Positions 26,268 to 34,488 of a DNA stretch of 64,000 nt are shown piece after piece. The notes beneath the pieces are model-generated. The model did no database searches. It was not told the origin of the DNA and worked only from the letters and a program-made list of their open reading frames with translations. A program made the translations under genes and the position numbers. The DNA comes from Rufibacter tibetensis (GTDB taxonomy: Bacteria > Bacteroidota > Bacteroidia > Cytophagales > Hymenobacteraceae). The stretch spans positions 3,783,501 through 3,847,500 of the forward strand of contig NZ_CP012643.1 in assembly GCF_001310085.1 (NCBI RefSeq). Direction: 5' to 3'. Each line of letters opens with the position of its first letter. Position 1 is the first letter of the stretch.

Positions 26268-26687
26268 ATGAAAAGAGTGTACACGGCGGAAGTTACCGCC
26301 ACTGGAGGCCGCAATGGCCAGGTAAAATCAACTGACGGCATCATTGACATGCCGGTACGTCTGCCTGAAGGATTAGGCGGAAAAGGCGGAGCGACCAACC
26401 CAGAGCAGCTGTTTGCCGCAGGCTATGCAGCTTGCTTTCAAAGTGCGCTACAGTTAGTGGCCAGTAAGCAGCAGATCAGGCTGGATGAAAATTCAACCGT
26501 TACTTCTCACGTAGGCCTTGATCAGTTTGATGACGGCCGCTACGGCCTGTCTGTACAGTTAGATGTGAAAGTGGACGGGGTAGATAAAGCCAAAGCGGAG
26601 GAACTGGTAGCCCAAGCCCATGAAGTTTGCCCGTACTCAGTTGGTACAAAAGGAAATATAGAAGTAAAACTTAACGTGCTTGATTAG
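26268..26687 (+). CDS. ohr: Organic hydroperoxide resistance protein, Ohr/OsmC family
   Basis: Thiol peroxidase that reduces organic hydroperoxides in the cytosol. ATG at 26268 (MKRVYTAEVTATGGRNGQ) gives 139 residues, the usual Ohr length. The two catalytic cysteines are in AACFQSALQ and AHEVCPYSVGTKG; the Ohr-specific NPEQLFAAGYAACF and the N-terminal Arg-containing GRNG motif are present. This set favours Ohr over OsmC. No OhrR regulator is adjacent. The gene ends before the very long palindrome at 26708. Confidence 0.92.
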   Translation: MKRVYTAEVTATGGRNGQVKSTDGIIDMPVRLPEGLGGKGGATNPEQLFAAGYAACFQSALQLVASKQQIRLDENSTVTSHVGLDQFDDGRYGLSVQLDVKVDGVDKAKAEELVAQAHEVCPYSVGTKGNIEVKLNVLD

Positions 26688-26707
26688 GCTGCCGGCTTCA
26701 AGCTTAG

Positions 26708-26778
26708 TTTTTTTAAACCCCACAAAAAACGGGAGCTGCTTTTTAAGCAGCTCCCGTTTTTTGTGGGGTTTAAAAAAA
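26708..26778. terminator. Very long perfect inverted repeat, bidirectional terminator
   Basis: Arms of 34 bases, perfectly complementary (26708-26741 and 26745-26778), with a TTT loop. The core is GGGAGCTGC/GCAGCTCCC, then A-run/T-run, then ACCCCAC/GTGGGGT, then a second T-run/A-run. It terminates ohr and could act on both strands. Confidence 0.8.
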
Positions 26779-26940
26779 AGACATATATTACCTAAAAGGA
26801 AGGGGATATCCTATAAGTGTTTTGCCAGCTAAGCTTGTGATAAAAAATGCTTCTAGCTGCTAAATGTAAACGGCAACACATTGTGATTTTGGTAGTATCT
26901 TCTTGTTGTATCTAACAATACTGTAGGTTTGGAACATAAA

Positions 26941-26977
26941 AAAGGAGCAGGGAGGGGTTTGCCTAGCCTGCTCCTTT
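26941..26977 (-). terminator. Hairpin terminator
   Basis: AAAGGAGCAGG / CCTGCTCCTTT with a 15-base loop, A-run on the left. It follows the minus-strand esterase at 27032. Confidence 0.7.
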
Positions 26978-27031
26978 CTAGTAACATTTAGTTTCTCTTT
27001 ACACACTAGCTAATAAAACCTTGTTCGGAAT

Positions 27032-27844
27032 TTACTTGCCAAAAGCCCAAAGCAGGAAACAAGGCATCAGCCGTGCCCAAGTGGCTACGTCATGGCGGCC
27101 GCCAATGATTTCCATGTACCTGGTGTCTAGGTTCCTCTCGTAGCCTTTTTTGTAAAGTTCATTGAGCAGGCTGGTGGTGTCATCTATGGAGTCAATGATG
27201 CCGTTCTGGTTCCTGTCAGATTTTTCATCCTGAGTGCCGGCTTCAAACCAAAACTTCAGGGATGGTTTCTCCTGAGTTGATTTGATTAGTTTATGAACAA
27301 TCCGGTTTTTGTCTGGAGCGCCTTTTTTGGCTTCCTTGCTTCTCCACCAGAATGCGCCAGAAAAAGCCCCTACCTTAGAAAAGATGTTTGCATGGTGCCA
27401 GGCTATATCAAAGGCAGATACTGCTCCTAAGGAGAACCCAATAATAGAGGAGCTTGCAAATTCAGAGATATTGGTTTTCTTATAAAAGGCGGGCAATAGT
27501 TCCTCCACCACAAACTGCCGGTATTTTCCGGCCTCGGCTCCTCTACCTTTGTAGTCTGGAGTGCCCGAAATGCCAAATTCCTGTAAACGGTCACCCGCTT
27601 TGATACCCACTGTTAAAATGGGACTGATCTGGTTCTTTTTATACAAAGGCTGCAGGATTTGTTCATACTGCATGGTTTCTAAATCCTGCCCATCATTGAT
27701 CAGAAGCAAATGCAGGGGCTCTACCACACCTTCCATGTCTGGCAGGTATAGTACGCATTCTACTTCTCTGTTTAGTATTTCCGAATTTACCGTTAGCTCC
27801 TCCACCTGGATACTCACTTCGGACACTGTAAAATCTAAAAGCAT
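27032..27844 (-). CDS. Putative esterase, enterochelin-esterase-like
   Basis: A 270-residue cytosolic alpha/beta-hydrolase of the esterase-D/Fes type, ATG at 27844, no signal peptide. Visible are the strand LHLLLINDGQDLETMQY, the nucleophile elbow IIGFSLGAVSAFDIAW, an acid in FWFEAGTQDEKSDRN and the base His in EIIGGRHDVATWARLMP. It is divergent from, and 152 bases from, the five-gene ligase operon that starts with another esterase-like gene, so the two may share a regulatory region or substrate class. Substrate unknown. Confidence 0.82.
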   Translation of the reverse strand: MLLDFTVSEVSIQVEELTVNSEILNREVECVLYLPDMEGVVEPLHLLLINDGQDLETMQYEQILQPLYKKNQISPILTVGIKAGDRLQEFGISGTPDYKGRGAEAGKYRQFVVEELLPAFYKKTNISEFASSSIIGFSLGAVSAFDIAWHHANIFSKVGAFSGAFWWRSKEAKKGAPDKNRIVHKLIKSTQEKPSLKFWFEAGTQDEKSDRNQNGIIDSIDDTTSLLNELYKKGYERNLDTRYMEIIGGRHDVATWARLMPCFLLWAFGK

Positions 27845-27996
27845 TTTATTGTAATAAGGGTAATCCTACAAAAATAAGGGGCTAACTGTAACATATAAAA
27901 CAACTAAGATTAGAACATGTTTTTTTAATTACAGATCATTTTAAATATCCTATTGTAAATCAACTGCGTAACATACCAGAATAAATACTGAGACGA

Positions 27997-28701
27997 ATGA
28001 AAGAGCAGTATCACAAATGGTATTCGCAGCAGCTAAGCCAAGACATAGAGATGTTGGTCTACGGCGACAGCGGATACCCGGTTATTCTCTTCCCCACCTC
28101 AAAGGGCAGATATTATGAAAACAAAGATTTCAAACTCATTGAAAGTGCCGCCTGTTTCATAAACGAGGGCAAAGTAAAGATTTACTGCATAGACTCTATT
28201 GATGCCCAAAGTTGGTACAATAAAGGAGTGCATCCGGCTGACCGCGTGAAAAACCACATATGGTATGATCAAATGTTGTACCATGAATTGGCGCCCTGGG
28301 CAATGCAGGAGACGGGGCACAGCAAAGTCTGTGTGGCAGGCTGTAGTTTTGGCGGGTACCACGCGGCTAATTTCGCCTTCAAACACCCAGACAGGGTAAG
28401 CCACATGTATAGCATGAGTGGGGCTTTTGACATCAGGGGCCAGGTAGATGATTTCTATAGTGATGATGTCTATTATAACAACCCCATTGAATTTGTGCGC
28501 CATGCCACAGATCCCGCTTTATGGCAGCTAAAAATCATTCTGGGCACTTCTGATTATGATATCTGCCTTGAATCAAATCATATTCTCTCCGCCATTCTGA
28601 ATGGCAAAGGCATAAACCATTGGCTTGACATACGGCCCAACGCAGTGCATGACTGGTCTGTTTGGCGCGAGATGTTTCCGCATTATTTATCTCAGATCTA
28701 A
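27997..28701 (+). CDS. Alpha/beta-hydrolase (esterase-like), first gene of the ligase operon
   Basis: A 234-residue cytosolic hydrolase, ATG at 27997 (MKEQYHKWYSQQLSQDIEM). Oxyanion strand YPVILFPTSKGRYYENKDF, nucleophile elbow VAGCSFGGYHAANF (Ser in G-C-S-F-G), acid in LGTSDYDIC and base His in NAVHDWSVWREMFP. It belongs to the esterase family often annotated as putative esterase. It is followed after 17 bases by an ATP-grasp ligase and then three more genes on the same strand. In that context it could hydrolyse or transfer the amide/ester product, or process its precursor. This role is inferred. Confidence 0.82.
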   Translation: MKEQYHKWYSQQLSQDIEMLVYGDSGYPVILFPTSKGRYYENKDFKLIESAACFINEGKVKIYCIDSIDAQSWYNKGVHPADRVKNHIWYDQMLYHELAPWAMQETGHSKVCVAGCSFGGYHAANFAFKHPDRVSHMYSMSGAFDIRGQVDDFYSDDVYYNNPIEFVRHATDPALWQLKIILGTSDYDICLESNHILSAILNGKGINHWLDIRPNAVHDWSVWREMFPHYLSQI

Positions 28702-28718
28702 CAGTAACAGTAAGCACT

Positions 28719-29723
28719 ATGAAAAAAATAGGAATTCTATTCGGGCAGGAAAAAACTTTTCCGCAGGCGTTTGTGGACCGTATCAACCAAAAAAAGGAGA
28801 AAGGCATTACGGCAGAGTTTGTCCATATTGACAAAGTCATGCAGGGCGAAAGCAATGGTTATGATGTCATTGTAGACCGTATTTCCCAAAGCGTGCCTTT
28901 TTACCGGGCCATGCTGAAAAACGCAGCCATGACCGGTACTGCGGTCATCAATAACCCATTCTGGTGGAGCGCAGATGAAAAGTTCTTCAACAACGCCTTG
29001 GCAGTAAAATTGGGTATTCCGGTGCCAAAAACGGTTTTGCTTCCATCGCGCGACATGCCCGATGATACCAACGGCAACTCTTTCCGGAACCTGAGTTTCC
29101 CGCTGGATTGGGAAGGTATCTTCAATTACGTAGGTTTCCCAGCGTACATGAAGCCCTATGACGGTGGTGGTTGGAGAGACGTTTACAAGCTGCATGACGC
29201 AGAAGATTTCTTTGACAAATTCAATCAAACTGGTCAATTGGTCATGATGCTGCAGGAGGAAATTATTTTTGATGATTATTTCCGGTGCTACTGCATTGGC
29301 GGAGAGCACGTGCGCATCATGCAATATGAGCCCCGCAATCCGCACCATTTGCGGTACGAGCACGGCAAAGCACCGGCTGCTAAAGCTATTCTGGACAAAG
29401 TGCGTGAGTACGTGATTACCCTAAACCAGTACCTGGGTTATGACTTCAACACCGTGGAATTTGCCATCAGAGATGGTATTCCGTACGCCATTGACTTCTG
29501 TAACCCGGCACCAGACGCAGAACTTACCAGCGTGGGCGAGGAGAACTTTGAATGGGTAGTAGAAACGGCTGCTTCTTATGCCATTCAGAGAGCGAAACAC
29601 CATTGGCCCAACGCAGATAACCTTACCTGGGGTAAGTTTGTCACGAGCGGCGCTGCTAAGGCTCCTTTGATTGGCGGCGGCGCACCTGTTAAAGCGGCAA
29701 GAACAACTAAAGCGAAAAGCTAA
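28719..29723 (+). CDS. ATP-grasp ligase, RimK-like
   Basis: A 334-residue ATP-grasp enzyme, ATG at 28719 (MKKIGILFGQEKTFPQAFV). An N-terminal pre-ATP-grasp domain is followed by KLGIPVPKTVLLPSRDMP, the ATP-binding PAYMKPYDGGGWRDVYKL, LVMMLQEEIIFDDYFRCYCIGGE and the Mg site TVEFAIRDGIPYAIDFCNPAPD. These are the marks of carboxylate-amine/thiol ligases that activate a carboxylate as acyl phosphate. The tail after residue 310 (GAPVKAARTTKAKS) is Lys/Ala-rich. Second gene of the operon, 33 bases before the GCS2-type ligase. Likely forms an amide bond; substrates unknown. Confidence 0.85.
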   Translation: MKKIGILFGQEKTFPQAFVDRINQKKEKGITAEFVHIDKVMQGESNGYDVIVDRISQSVPFYRAMLKNAAMTGTAVINNPFWWSADEKFFNNALAVKLGIPVPKTVLLPSRDMPDDTNGNSFRNLSFPLDWEGIFNYVGFPAYMKPYDGGGWRDVYKLHDAEDFFDKFNQTGQLVMMLQEEIIFDDYFRCYCIGGEHVRIMQYEPRNPHHLRYEHGKAPAAKAILDKVREYVITLNQYLGYDFNTVEFAIRDGIPYAIDFCNPAPDAELTSVGEENFEWVVETAASYAIQRAKHHWPNADNLTWGKFVTSGAAKAPLIGGGAPVKAARTTKAKS

Positions 29724-29756
29724 TCTGGTATCCTCTAAAACGTAATCTCGTGCTGT

Positions 29757-30860
29757 ATGAATGAGTTCACACTGGGAGTAGAAGAAGAGTTCATGGTGGT
29801 AGACCCTGTGACTAGGGAGTTGACCTCGCATGATCAGAAGATTGTGGATGCCGCGCAAAAAATTCATGAAGACCAGGTAAAGGCAGAAATGCACCAGGCC
29901 GTAGTGGAGGTGGGTACCAGCATTTGCCGAAACACCGATGAGGCACGAGCCGAAGTAATTAAGCTGCGCAAAACGGTGGCAACCCTGGCCGGTGAGCTGG
30001 GGTTGCGCATCGGGGCGGCTGGTACTCACCCCTTTTCGCATTGGCAGCACCAATTAATCACAGACCACCCGCGGTACTTTGACATTGTGAATGAATTGCA
30101 GGAAGCGGCCCGTTCAAACCTTATCTTCGGGTTGCACGTGCACGTGGGTTTTCAGAGCAGGGAGATGGCCATGCATATTGCCAATGGTGTCCGGTACTTT
30201 TTACCGCACGTGTATGCCTTGTCTACCAATTCCCCTTTCTGGGAAGGCCGGAATACCGGATATAAATCTTTCAGGACAAAAGTCTTTGATAAATTTCCAA
30301 GAACCGGTATTCCAGATTACTTCAATAGCATAGAGGAATATGACAGCTACATCAAACTTTTGGTGAAAACCAACTGCATTGACAACGCCAAGAAGATCTG
30401 GTGGGACGTGCGCGTGCACCCGTTCTTTGACACAATAGAATTCAGGATTTGCGACTGCCCTATGCTGGTGAATGAGACTATGGCGTTTACCGCTATTTTT
30501 CAGGCAATCTGTGCCAAACTGTATAAGCTAAGATTGCAGAACCTGAAATTCATCACCTACAGCAGAGCGCTTATTAACGAAAACAAGTGGCGTGCAGCAC
30601 GTTATGGCATTGACGGTAAAATGATTGACTTCGGACGTGAGTTAGAAGTCAATACCCGCTCCCTGGTGCTGGAGCTGCTGGACTTCATTGATGATGTGGT
30701 GGATGAGCTGGGTAGCCGGAATGAAATCAACTATGTGCACCAGATTCTGGAGCACGGCACCGGTGCCGACCGCCAATTGGAGGTATATAGTAAAAACCAA
30801 AGCTTCACCGATGTAGTAGATTACATTACATCCCAAACTTTACAAGGCGTTGACGTATAA
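29757..30860 (+). CDS. Carboxylate-amine ligase, GCS2/YbdK family
   Basis: A 367-residue enzyme of the glutamate-cysteine-ligase-2 family (glutamine-synthetase fold), ATG at 29757. Hallmarks are FTLGVEEEFMVVDP at the N-terminus, EMHQAVVEVGTSIC, GTHPFSHWQHQ, LHVHVGF (metal-binding His) and WWDVRVHPFFDTIEFRICD. YbdK-type proteins show weak glutamate-cysteine ligase activity; in vivo substrates are mostly unknown. It is the central gene of the operon, between an ATP-grasp ligase and a glutamine amidotransferase, which argues for a dedicated pathway rather than glutathione synthesis, since no canonical gshB is adjacent. Confidence 0.9.
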   Translation: MNEFTLGVEEEFMVVDPVTRELTSHDQKIVDAAQKIHEDQVKAEMHQAVVEVGTSICRNTDEARAEVIKLRKTVATLAGELGLRIGAAGTHPFSHWQHQLITDHPRYFDIVNELQEAARSNLIFGLHVHVGFQSREMAMHIANGVRYFLPHVYALSTNSPFWEGRNTGYKSFRTKVFDKFPRTGIPDYFNSIEEYDSYIKLLVKTNCIDNAKKIWWDVRVHPFFDTIEFRICDCPMLVNETMAFTAIFQAICAKLYKLRLQNLKFITYSRALINENKWRAARYGIDGKMIDFGRELEVNTRSLVLELLDFIDDVVDELGSRNEINYVHQILEHGTGADRQLEVYSKNQSFTDVVDYITSQTLQGVDV

Positions 30861-30949
30861 GGACATAATTTGTGTCTAGCACTGTTTTTGTACTATCATT
30901 TCAGAAGTACAATTTGTAGCTTTAGGTTTTTAATGGAGAGTAAGAGAAG

Positions 30950-31777
30950 ATGAGTATAAAAGTTGCAATCCTGGACATGTATGATGGCCATGCCAACCAA
31001 GGCATGAAATGCATCCAGGATATATTGAAGAAATTCAAGAAGAACAATTCAGTTGATTTAACATACCAGATATTTGATGTTAGGGGCAAGAACGAAATTC
31101 CCGACACCAGTTTTGATATCTATATCTCTACGGGCGGCCCCGGAAGCCCCACGGAGAGCGAAGGCTCCGAATGGGAGAACAACTACTTTGCCTTTATTGA
31201 TGAACTAGAGTCCATTAACAATGACCCTGCCAGGACAGATAAGAAGTACGGGTTCTTTATTTGCCATTCATTCCAGTTGCTTTGCAGAAAGTACAAGCTG
31301 GGCAATGTGGTGAAGAGACGGTCTACCTCTTTCGGCATTTTCCCAATCTACAAGACCGAGCATTGGGACAATGAGGAGATCTTCAGCGGGACCGATGAAA
31401 CGTTCTACGCCGTTGATTCAAGAGACTGGCAGGTAATTGAACCAGATGAGGCACAGTTTGAGAAAACAGGCGCTAAACTGCTGGCAATTGAGAAAGAGCG
31501 GACGCATGTGAACTTGGAGCGCTGTATGATGGCCATCCGGTTCAGTGACTATTTCTTCGGGACTCAGTTTCACCCAGAGGCAGATCCGGTGGGCATGAAA
31601 GCGTATTTGCTGGAAGAAGAAAACAAGGAGCGGGTCATCAAAGCGCACGGAGAGAATAAATACTATGAGATGCTTCATTTATTGGAGAATCCGGTAGAGT
31701 TGGAGTTCACCAGGAAAGAGATCATTCCATCATTTCTTCATAATGCAATCAATAGTATGCTGATACAGGAAGTATGA
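30950..31777 (+). CDS. Class I glutamine amidotransferase
   Basis: A 275-residue class I GATase, ATG at 30950 (MSIKVAILDMYDGHANQGM). The oxyanion strand IYISTGGPGSPTES, the nucleophile Cys in FFICHSFQLLC (the usual G-x-C-x-G/S-x-Q elbow) and the His-Glu dyad QFHPEADPVG are all present, so glutaminase activity is expected. It ends with an extra helical C-terminus (about 40 residues). It overlaps the next gene by 4 bases (ATGA), so translation is coupled. In other systems such GATases feed ammonia to a partner synthetase; the partner here would be an ATP-grasp or GCS2 ligase of the operon. Confidence 0.9.
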   Translation: MSIKVAILDMYDGHANQGMKCIQDILKKFKKNNSVDLTYQIFDVRGKNEIPDTSFDIYISTGGPGSPTESEGSEWENNYFAFIDELESINNDPARTDKKYGFFICHSFQLLCRKYKLGNVVKRRSTSFGIFPIYKTEHWDNEEIFSGTDETFYAVDSRDWQVIEPDEAQFEKTGAKLLAIEKERTHVNLERCMMAIRFSDYFFGTQFHPEADPVGMKAYLLEEENKERVIKAHGENKYYEMLHLLENPVELEFTRKEIIPSFLHNAINSMLIQEV

Positions 31778-32961
31778 TAAAAGAAATAAGGGAGAAGTAT
31801 AATGCAGCCTTTTCGCAGGAAGCTTACCAGGCCATACTAGCCGAGATAAACCAGCAACTTAAAGAACCTCTGGGGTTCAGAGTGGCCGAGACTCCGGTTT
31901 TCATTGACCAGAAATTCAAGGAAAAACTGGTTGCGGCTGGTGATGACCTGGTTACTACCATCCTGAGAAAAGATTTCAAGGAACTCACAGAAAGATCTAT
32001 CCCGCAGGAATGGAGGACCGCCCATGAAAATGAGCGGCCTCACTTTCTTACTTTTGACTTTGCCGTTTGCCGCGATGAAAACCAGGAGCTTGTACCCCGG
32101 TTAATTGAGTTACAAGGCTTCCCTTCCCTTTATGGTTTTCAGCCCGAATTGGCAAAACTGTTCCAGAAACACTTCCCCCTTATAGAATCCTTTACCCCTT
32201 ATTTTGAGCAGCACGACGAGCAGGCTTATTTCGATCTGCTTCGCAGAACCATTATTGGGCATCATCAGCCTCACGAAGTAATCTTACTGGACATCAATGC
32301 TAAGGAGCAGAAAACTGTTATTGATTTCTTTATTACAGCCCGGCACTTAGGTTTAGAGATTGTCTCCTTAGAGGAACTGAAACAAGTAGGAAGCCAGATC
32401 TTCTATACAAAAGATGGCGTGAACCATCAGGTAAAGAAAATCTACAACCGGCTCATCTTTGATGAAGTAGGGAACAAAGAAGAGGCTTTCAGGAATGTGC
32501 CTGACCTGTTAACCACAGATCAGATAGAATGGGTAGGGCACCCCAACTGGTTCTACCGGATTAGTAAGTACACCATGCCATTTCTGGAAAGTGAGTTTGT
32601 GCCGCTTACCACCTTTCTTTCTGAGGTGATTACCTTTCCAGAGAATTTGTCTGACTTCGTATTGAAACCCCTTTTCTCTTTTGCAGGGCAAGGGGTGATC
32701 ATTGACGTAACTCGTGATGACCTTGCCGCCATCAAAGACCCTGAAAACTGGGTGCTGCAGAAAAAAGTGGCCTATGAACCCGTCATACAGGCTCCTGACG
32801 GATTGGTGAAATGTGAGATCAGGCTGATGTACGTTTGGCCAGATGGTGATGAGAAACCAACCTTGGCCATCAATCTTGCCAGGCTAAGCCGTGGTAAAAT
32901 GATTGGCGTACGCTACAACAGCGACTTTGATTGGGTAGGAGGGACTGTTTGCCTTTTCTAA
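31774..32961 (+). CDS. ATP-grasp-like protein of unknown function, last gene of the operon
   Basis: A 395-residue protein, ATG at 31774, coupled to the GATase by a 4-base overlap. The N-terminal half (RLIELQGFPSLYGFQPELAKLF, EVILLDINAKEQKTVIDFF) is unfamiliar. The C-terminal half has ATP-grasp traits: FVLKPLFSFAGQGVIID (Lys plus Gly-rich loop), WVLQKKVAYEPVI, and VKCEIRLMYVWPDG followed by LAINLARLSRGKMIGVRYN. The protein ends GGTVCLF. Assignment as ATP-grasp is from these motifs only. It probably binds the GATase product (ammonia) as an amide synthetase; that role is inference. Confidence 0.7.
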   Translation: MIKEIREKYNAAFSQEAYQAILAEINQQLKEPLGFRVAETPVFIDQKFKEKLVAAGDDLVTTILRKDFKELTERSIPQEWRTAHENERPHFLTFDFAVCRDENQELVPRLIELQGFPSLYGFQPELAKLFQKHFPLIESFTPYFEQHDEQAYFDLLRRTIIGHHQPHEVILLDINAKEQKTVIDFFITARHLGLEIVSLEELKQVGSQIFYTKDGVNHQVKKIYNRLIFDEVGNKEEAFRNVPDLLTTDQIEWVGHPNWFYRISKYTMPFLESEFVPLTTFLSEVITFPENLSDFVLKPLFSFAGQGVIIDVTRDDLAAIKDPENWVLQKKVAYEPVIQAPDGLVKCEIRLMYVWPDGDEKPTLAINLARLSRGKMIGVRYNSDFDWVGGTVCLF

Positions 32962-33597
32962 TCACTTTTGCCTCTTTATATCTTTTCAAGATCAACTTTT
33001 TTAACGAAGTTCCTACTTGCTAACTGTGGTATGCGGCGCAATTCCTAGGCGCATTCTACAAGATAAATAGATTTGTAGGTGCACGCCTTTAGCCAGTGCT
33101 AGCGTAGGGGCTGTTTGTTGCGAGGCCCTTATACTGGGCTGTTTCATAGTTGCCGCTAAGCGCTCACGGCCGCGAGGCCCCGTCTTCCCCTCTCGCACTG
33201 CCCTTTCGGCCTGAGCTGTCTGTCTCTCTTAGCTTAAGCTTCTCTATGGGCAAAAGCTAGGCGCTCGATGGGAGGACTGGAATAGGCAATGCGTACTATT
33301 TACTTCTAGGTGAGGATGCCTACCGCTGGCGCGAGCTTCTAACTCGTGTCCACACGCATTGCTTTCTTATGCAAAAGTATATTCTCCTCCTCGAATGGTA
33401 GAGGAGGGTTCCATTTAGTATCGTTTCAGAGCCATTTTCTATAAATCAGATCCAAAACATATATGCTTTTCATGGCTCATGTTCCTTAGGAACCCTACTC
33501 TAGGTAATCTCATGCAATCATTAAGTTTTAGTTATATTCCAACTGGTTGTAGAGAGTTAATAATCTTACCTGTATCTTATAGTCACTACCTGCTGCT
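32962..33597. other. Gene-free stretch with structured repeat copy 1
   Basis: About 640 bases after the ligase operon. It contains repeat copy 1 (33075-33283) and, to its right, further short inverted repeats (for example CGAG..CTCG near 33340). An open frame on the minus strand at 33013-33198 is part of the repeat and not a gene. Confidence 0.55.
33075..33283 (+). repeat. Dispersed structured repeat, copy 1
   Basis: About 210 bases shared, in the same orientation, with 37648-37862. The best-conserved blocks are AGCGCTCACGGCC, CTGCCCTTTCGGCCTGAGC, TCTCTCTTAG and TCTATGGGCAAAAGC. The ends of the right half pair: GTCTTCCC (33182-33189) with GGGAGGAC (near 33270-33278), including one U:G pair. 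Confidence 0.75.
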
Positions 33598-34287
33598 ATG
33601 AAAATAAAATCTCTACTGTGGTCCCTTCTTGCAATGCTGTTGATCAGCAATGTTGCCTTCAGCCAAAGTTACAGCGAGGAGGAGTTTTTGGAGATCGAGA
33701 AACTTAGAGTTCACTTTGCCCCACTAAATTTGTTTGACCCTGTGACAGGTGTGCTGCAGTTGGGTGTGCAGAAGACGTTCAGTCAGCGATTGGCGGTCTC
33801 CCTTGATCATGGCATGAAGATGAAGGTATTTGATAGGGGAGGTACAGGGAAACAAGGACATACCTATTCTAAAACCAAAGCTGAACTGAAGTACTTTCTT
33901 GATATCAAAAAACGAGTTATTTGGTCAAGGGTATTTTCTTATCTGGCGATTGAAGGAATGTATTTTCCACAAAAGTACAGCAGAGAAGATAATTGGGTGT
34001 ATAGAGGAACCACGTATTACAGGTATGACTACTCTAAAATTAACCGGCCAGTTTGGGTAGCTAGCCTTAAATATGGGCAGGAAACCAGGTACAGAAAAGT
34101 AGTCATAGATAAATTCATAGGATTGGGCGTCAGGCGCTTGTCAGTCAAACACCAAACTATTGGGGAGCGGGAAGACCATTTTGATCACGATGAGTGGAGT
34201 ATTGGGTTCAGAGATATTGAGGAAGGTATTTTTGAGATGATCCATGTTTCATTGGGAGTAAAATTTGGACTACCCATCTATTGGTAG
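33598..34287 (+). CDS. Secreted/outer-membrane protein of unknown function
   Basis: A 229-residue protein with signal peptide MKIKSLLWSLLAMLLISNVAFSQ. The mature part alternates aromatic and polar residues in beta strands (VLQLGVQKTFSQRLAVSLDHG, AELKYFLDIKKRVIWSRVFSYLAIEGMYF, MIHVSLGVKFGLPIYW). The terminal aromatic residue and strands fit an 8-10-stranded outer-membrane barrel of the DUF3575 type. No enzymatic motif. Role unknown. Confidence 0.7.
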   Translation: MKIKSLLWSLLAMLLISNVAFSQSYSEEEFLEIEKLRVHFAPLNLFDPVTGVLQLGVQKTFSQRLAVSLDHGMKMKVFDRGGTGKQGHTYSKTKAELKYFLDIKKRVIWSRVFSYLAIEGMYFPQKYSREDNWVYRGTTYYRYDYSKINRPVWVASLKYGQETRYRKVVIDKFIGLGVRRLSVKHQTIGEREDHFDHDEWSIGFRDIEEGIFEMIHVSLGVKFGLPIYW

Positions 34288-34426
34288 TTTCCATCATATA
34301 CTCTTCAGTTGTTTGCTTACCTATTTTTAGAAATCATCCTGTAATTACTCCTAGGCGGTTTCTGCACAGCAAAGAATATTCACTTTGCCCGATTGAACGA
34401 ATTAGTCTTTCTGATGTGAGCGCAGG

Positions 34427-34476
34427 TATCAAACAAAAGAGCCTTCCTGATTTCAGGAAGGCTCTTTTGTTTGATA
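34427..34476. terminator. Bidirectional terminator, 24-base perfect arms
   Basis: Arms at 34427-34450 and 34453-34476 (core AAAAGAGCCTTCCTGA / TCAGGAAGGCTCTTTT) with a 2-base loop, between the beta-barrel gene and the convergent sucC. Confidence 0.8.
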
Positions 34477-34488
34477 GAGAAAAACGAG

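Noticed and set aside
26916..26940. TAGGTTTG with an upstream TTG, a possible plus-strand promoter
   Set aside because: Spacing is off (18) and transcription would run directly into the 26941 hairpin and an antisense gene.
28737..29363. 208-codon minus-strand open frame
   Set aside because: Lies wholly within the ATP-grasp gene, which has clear family motifs; the antisense product has none.
29421..30053. 210-codon minus-strand open frame
   Set aside because: Antisense to the ATP-grasp and GCS2 genes; no domain seen.
33013..33198. Minus-strand open frame similar to part of 37530-37832
   Set aside because: The similarity comes from the dispersed repeat; the frame is not conserved between copies.
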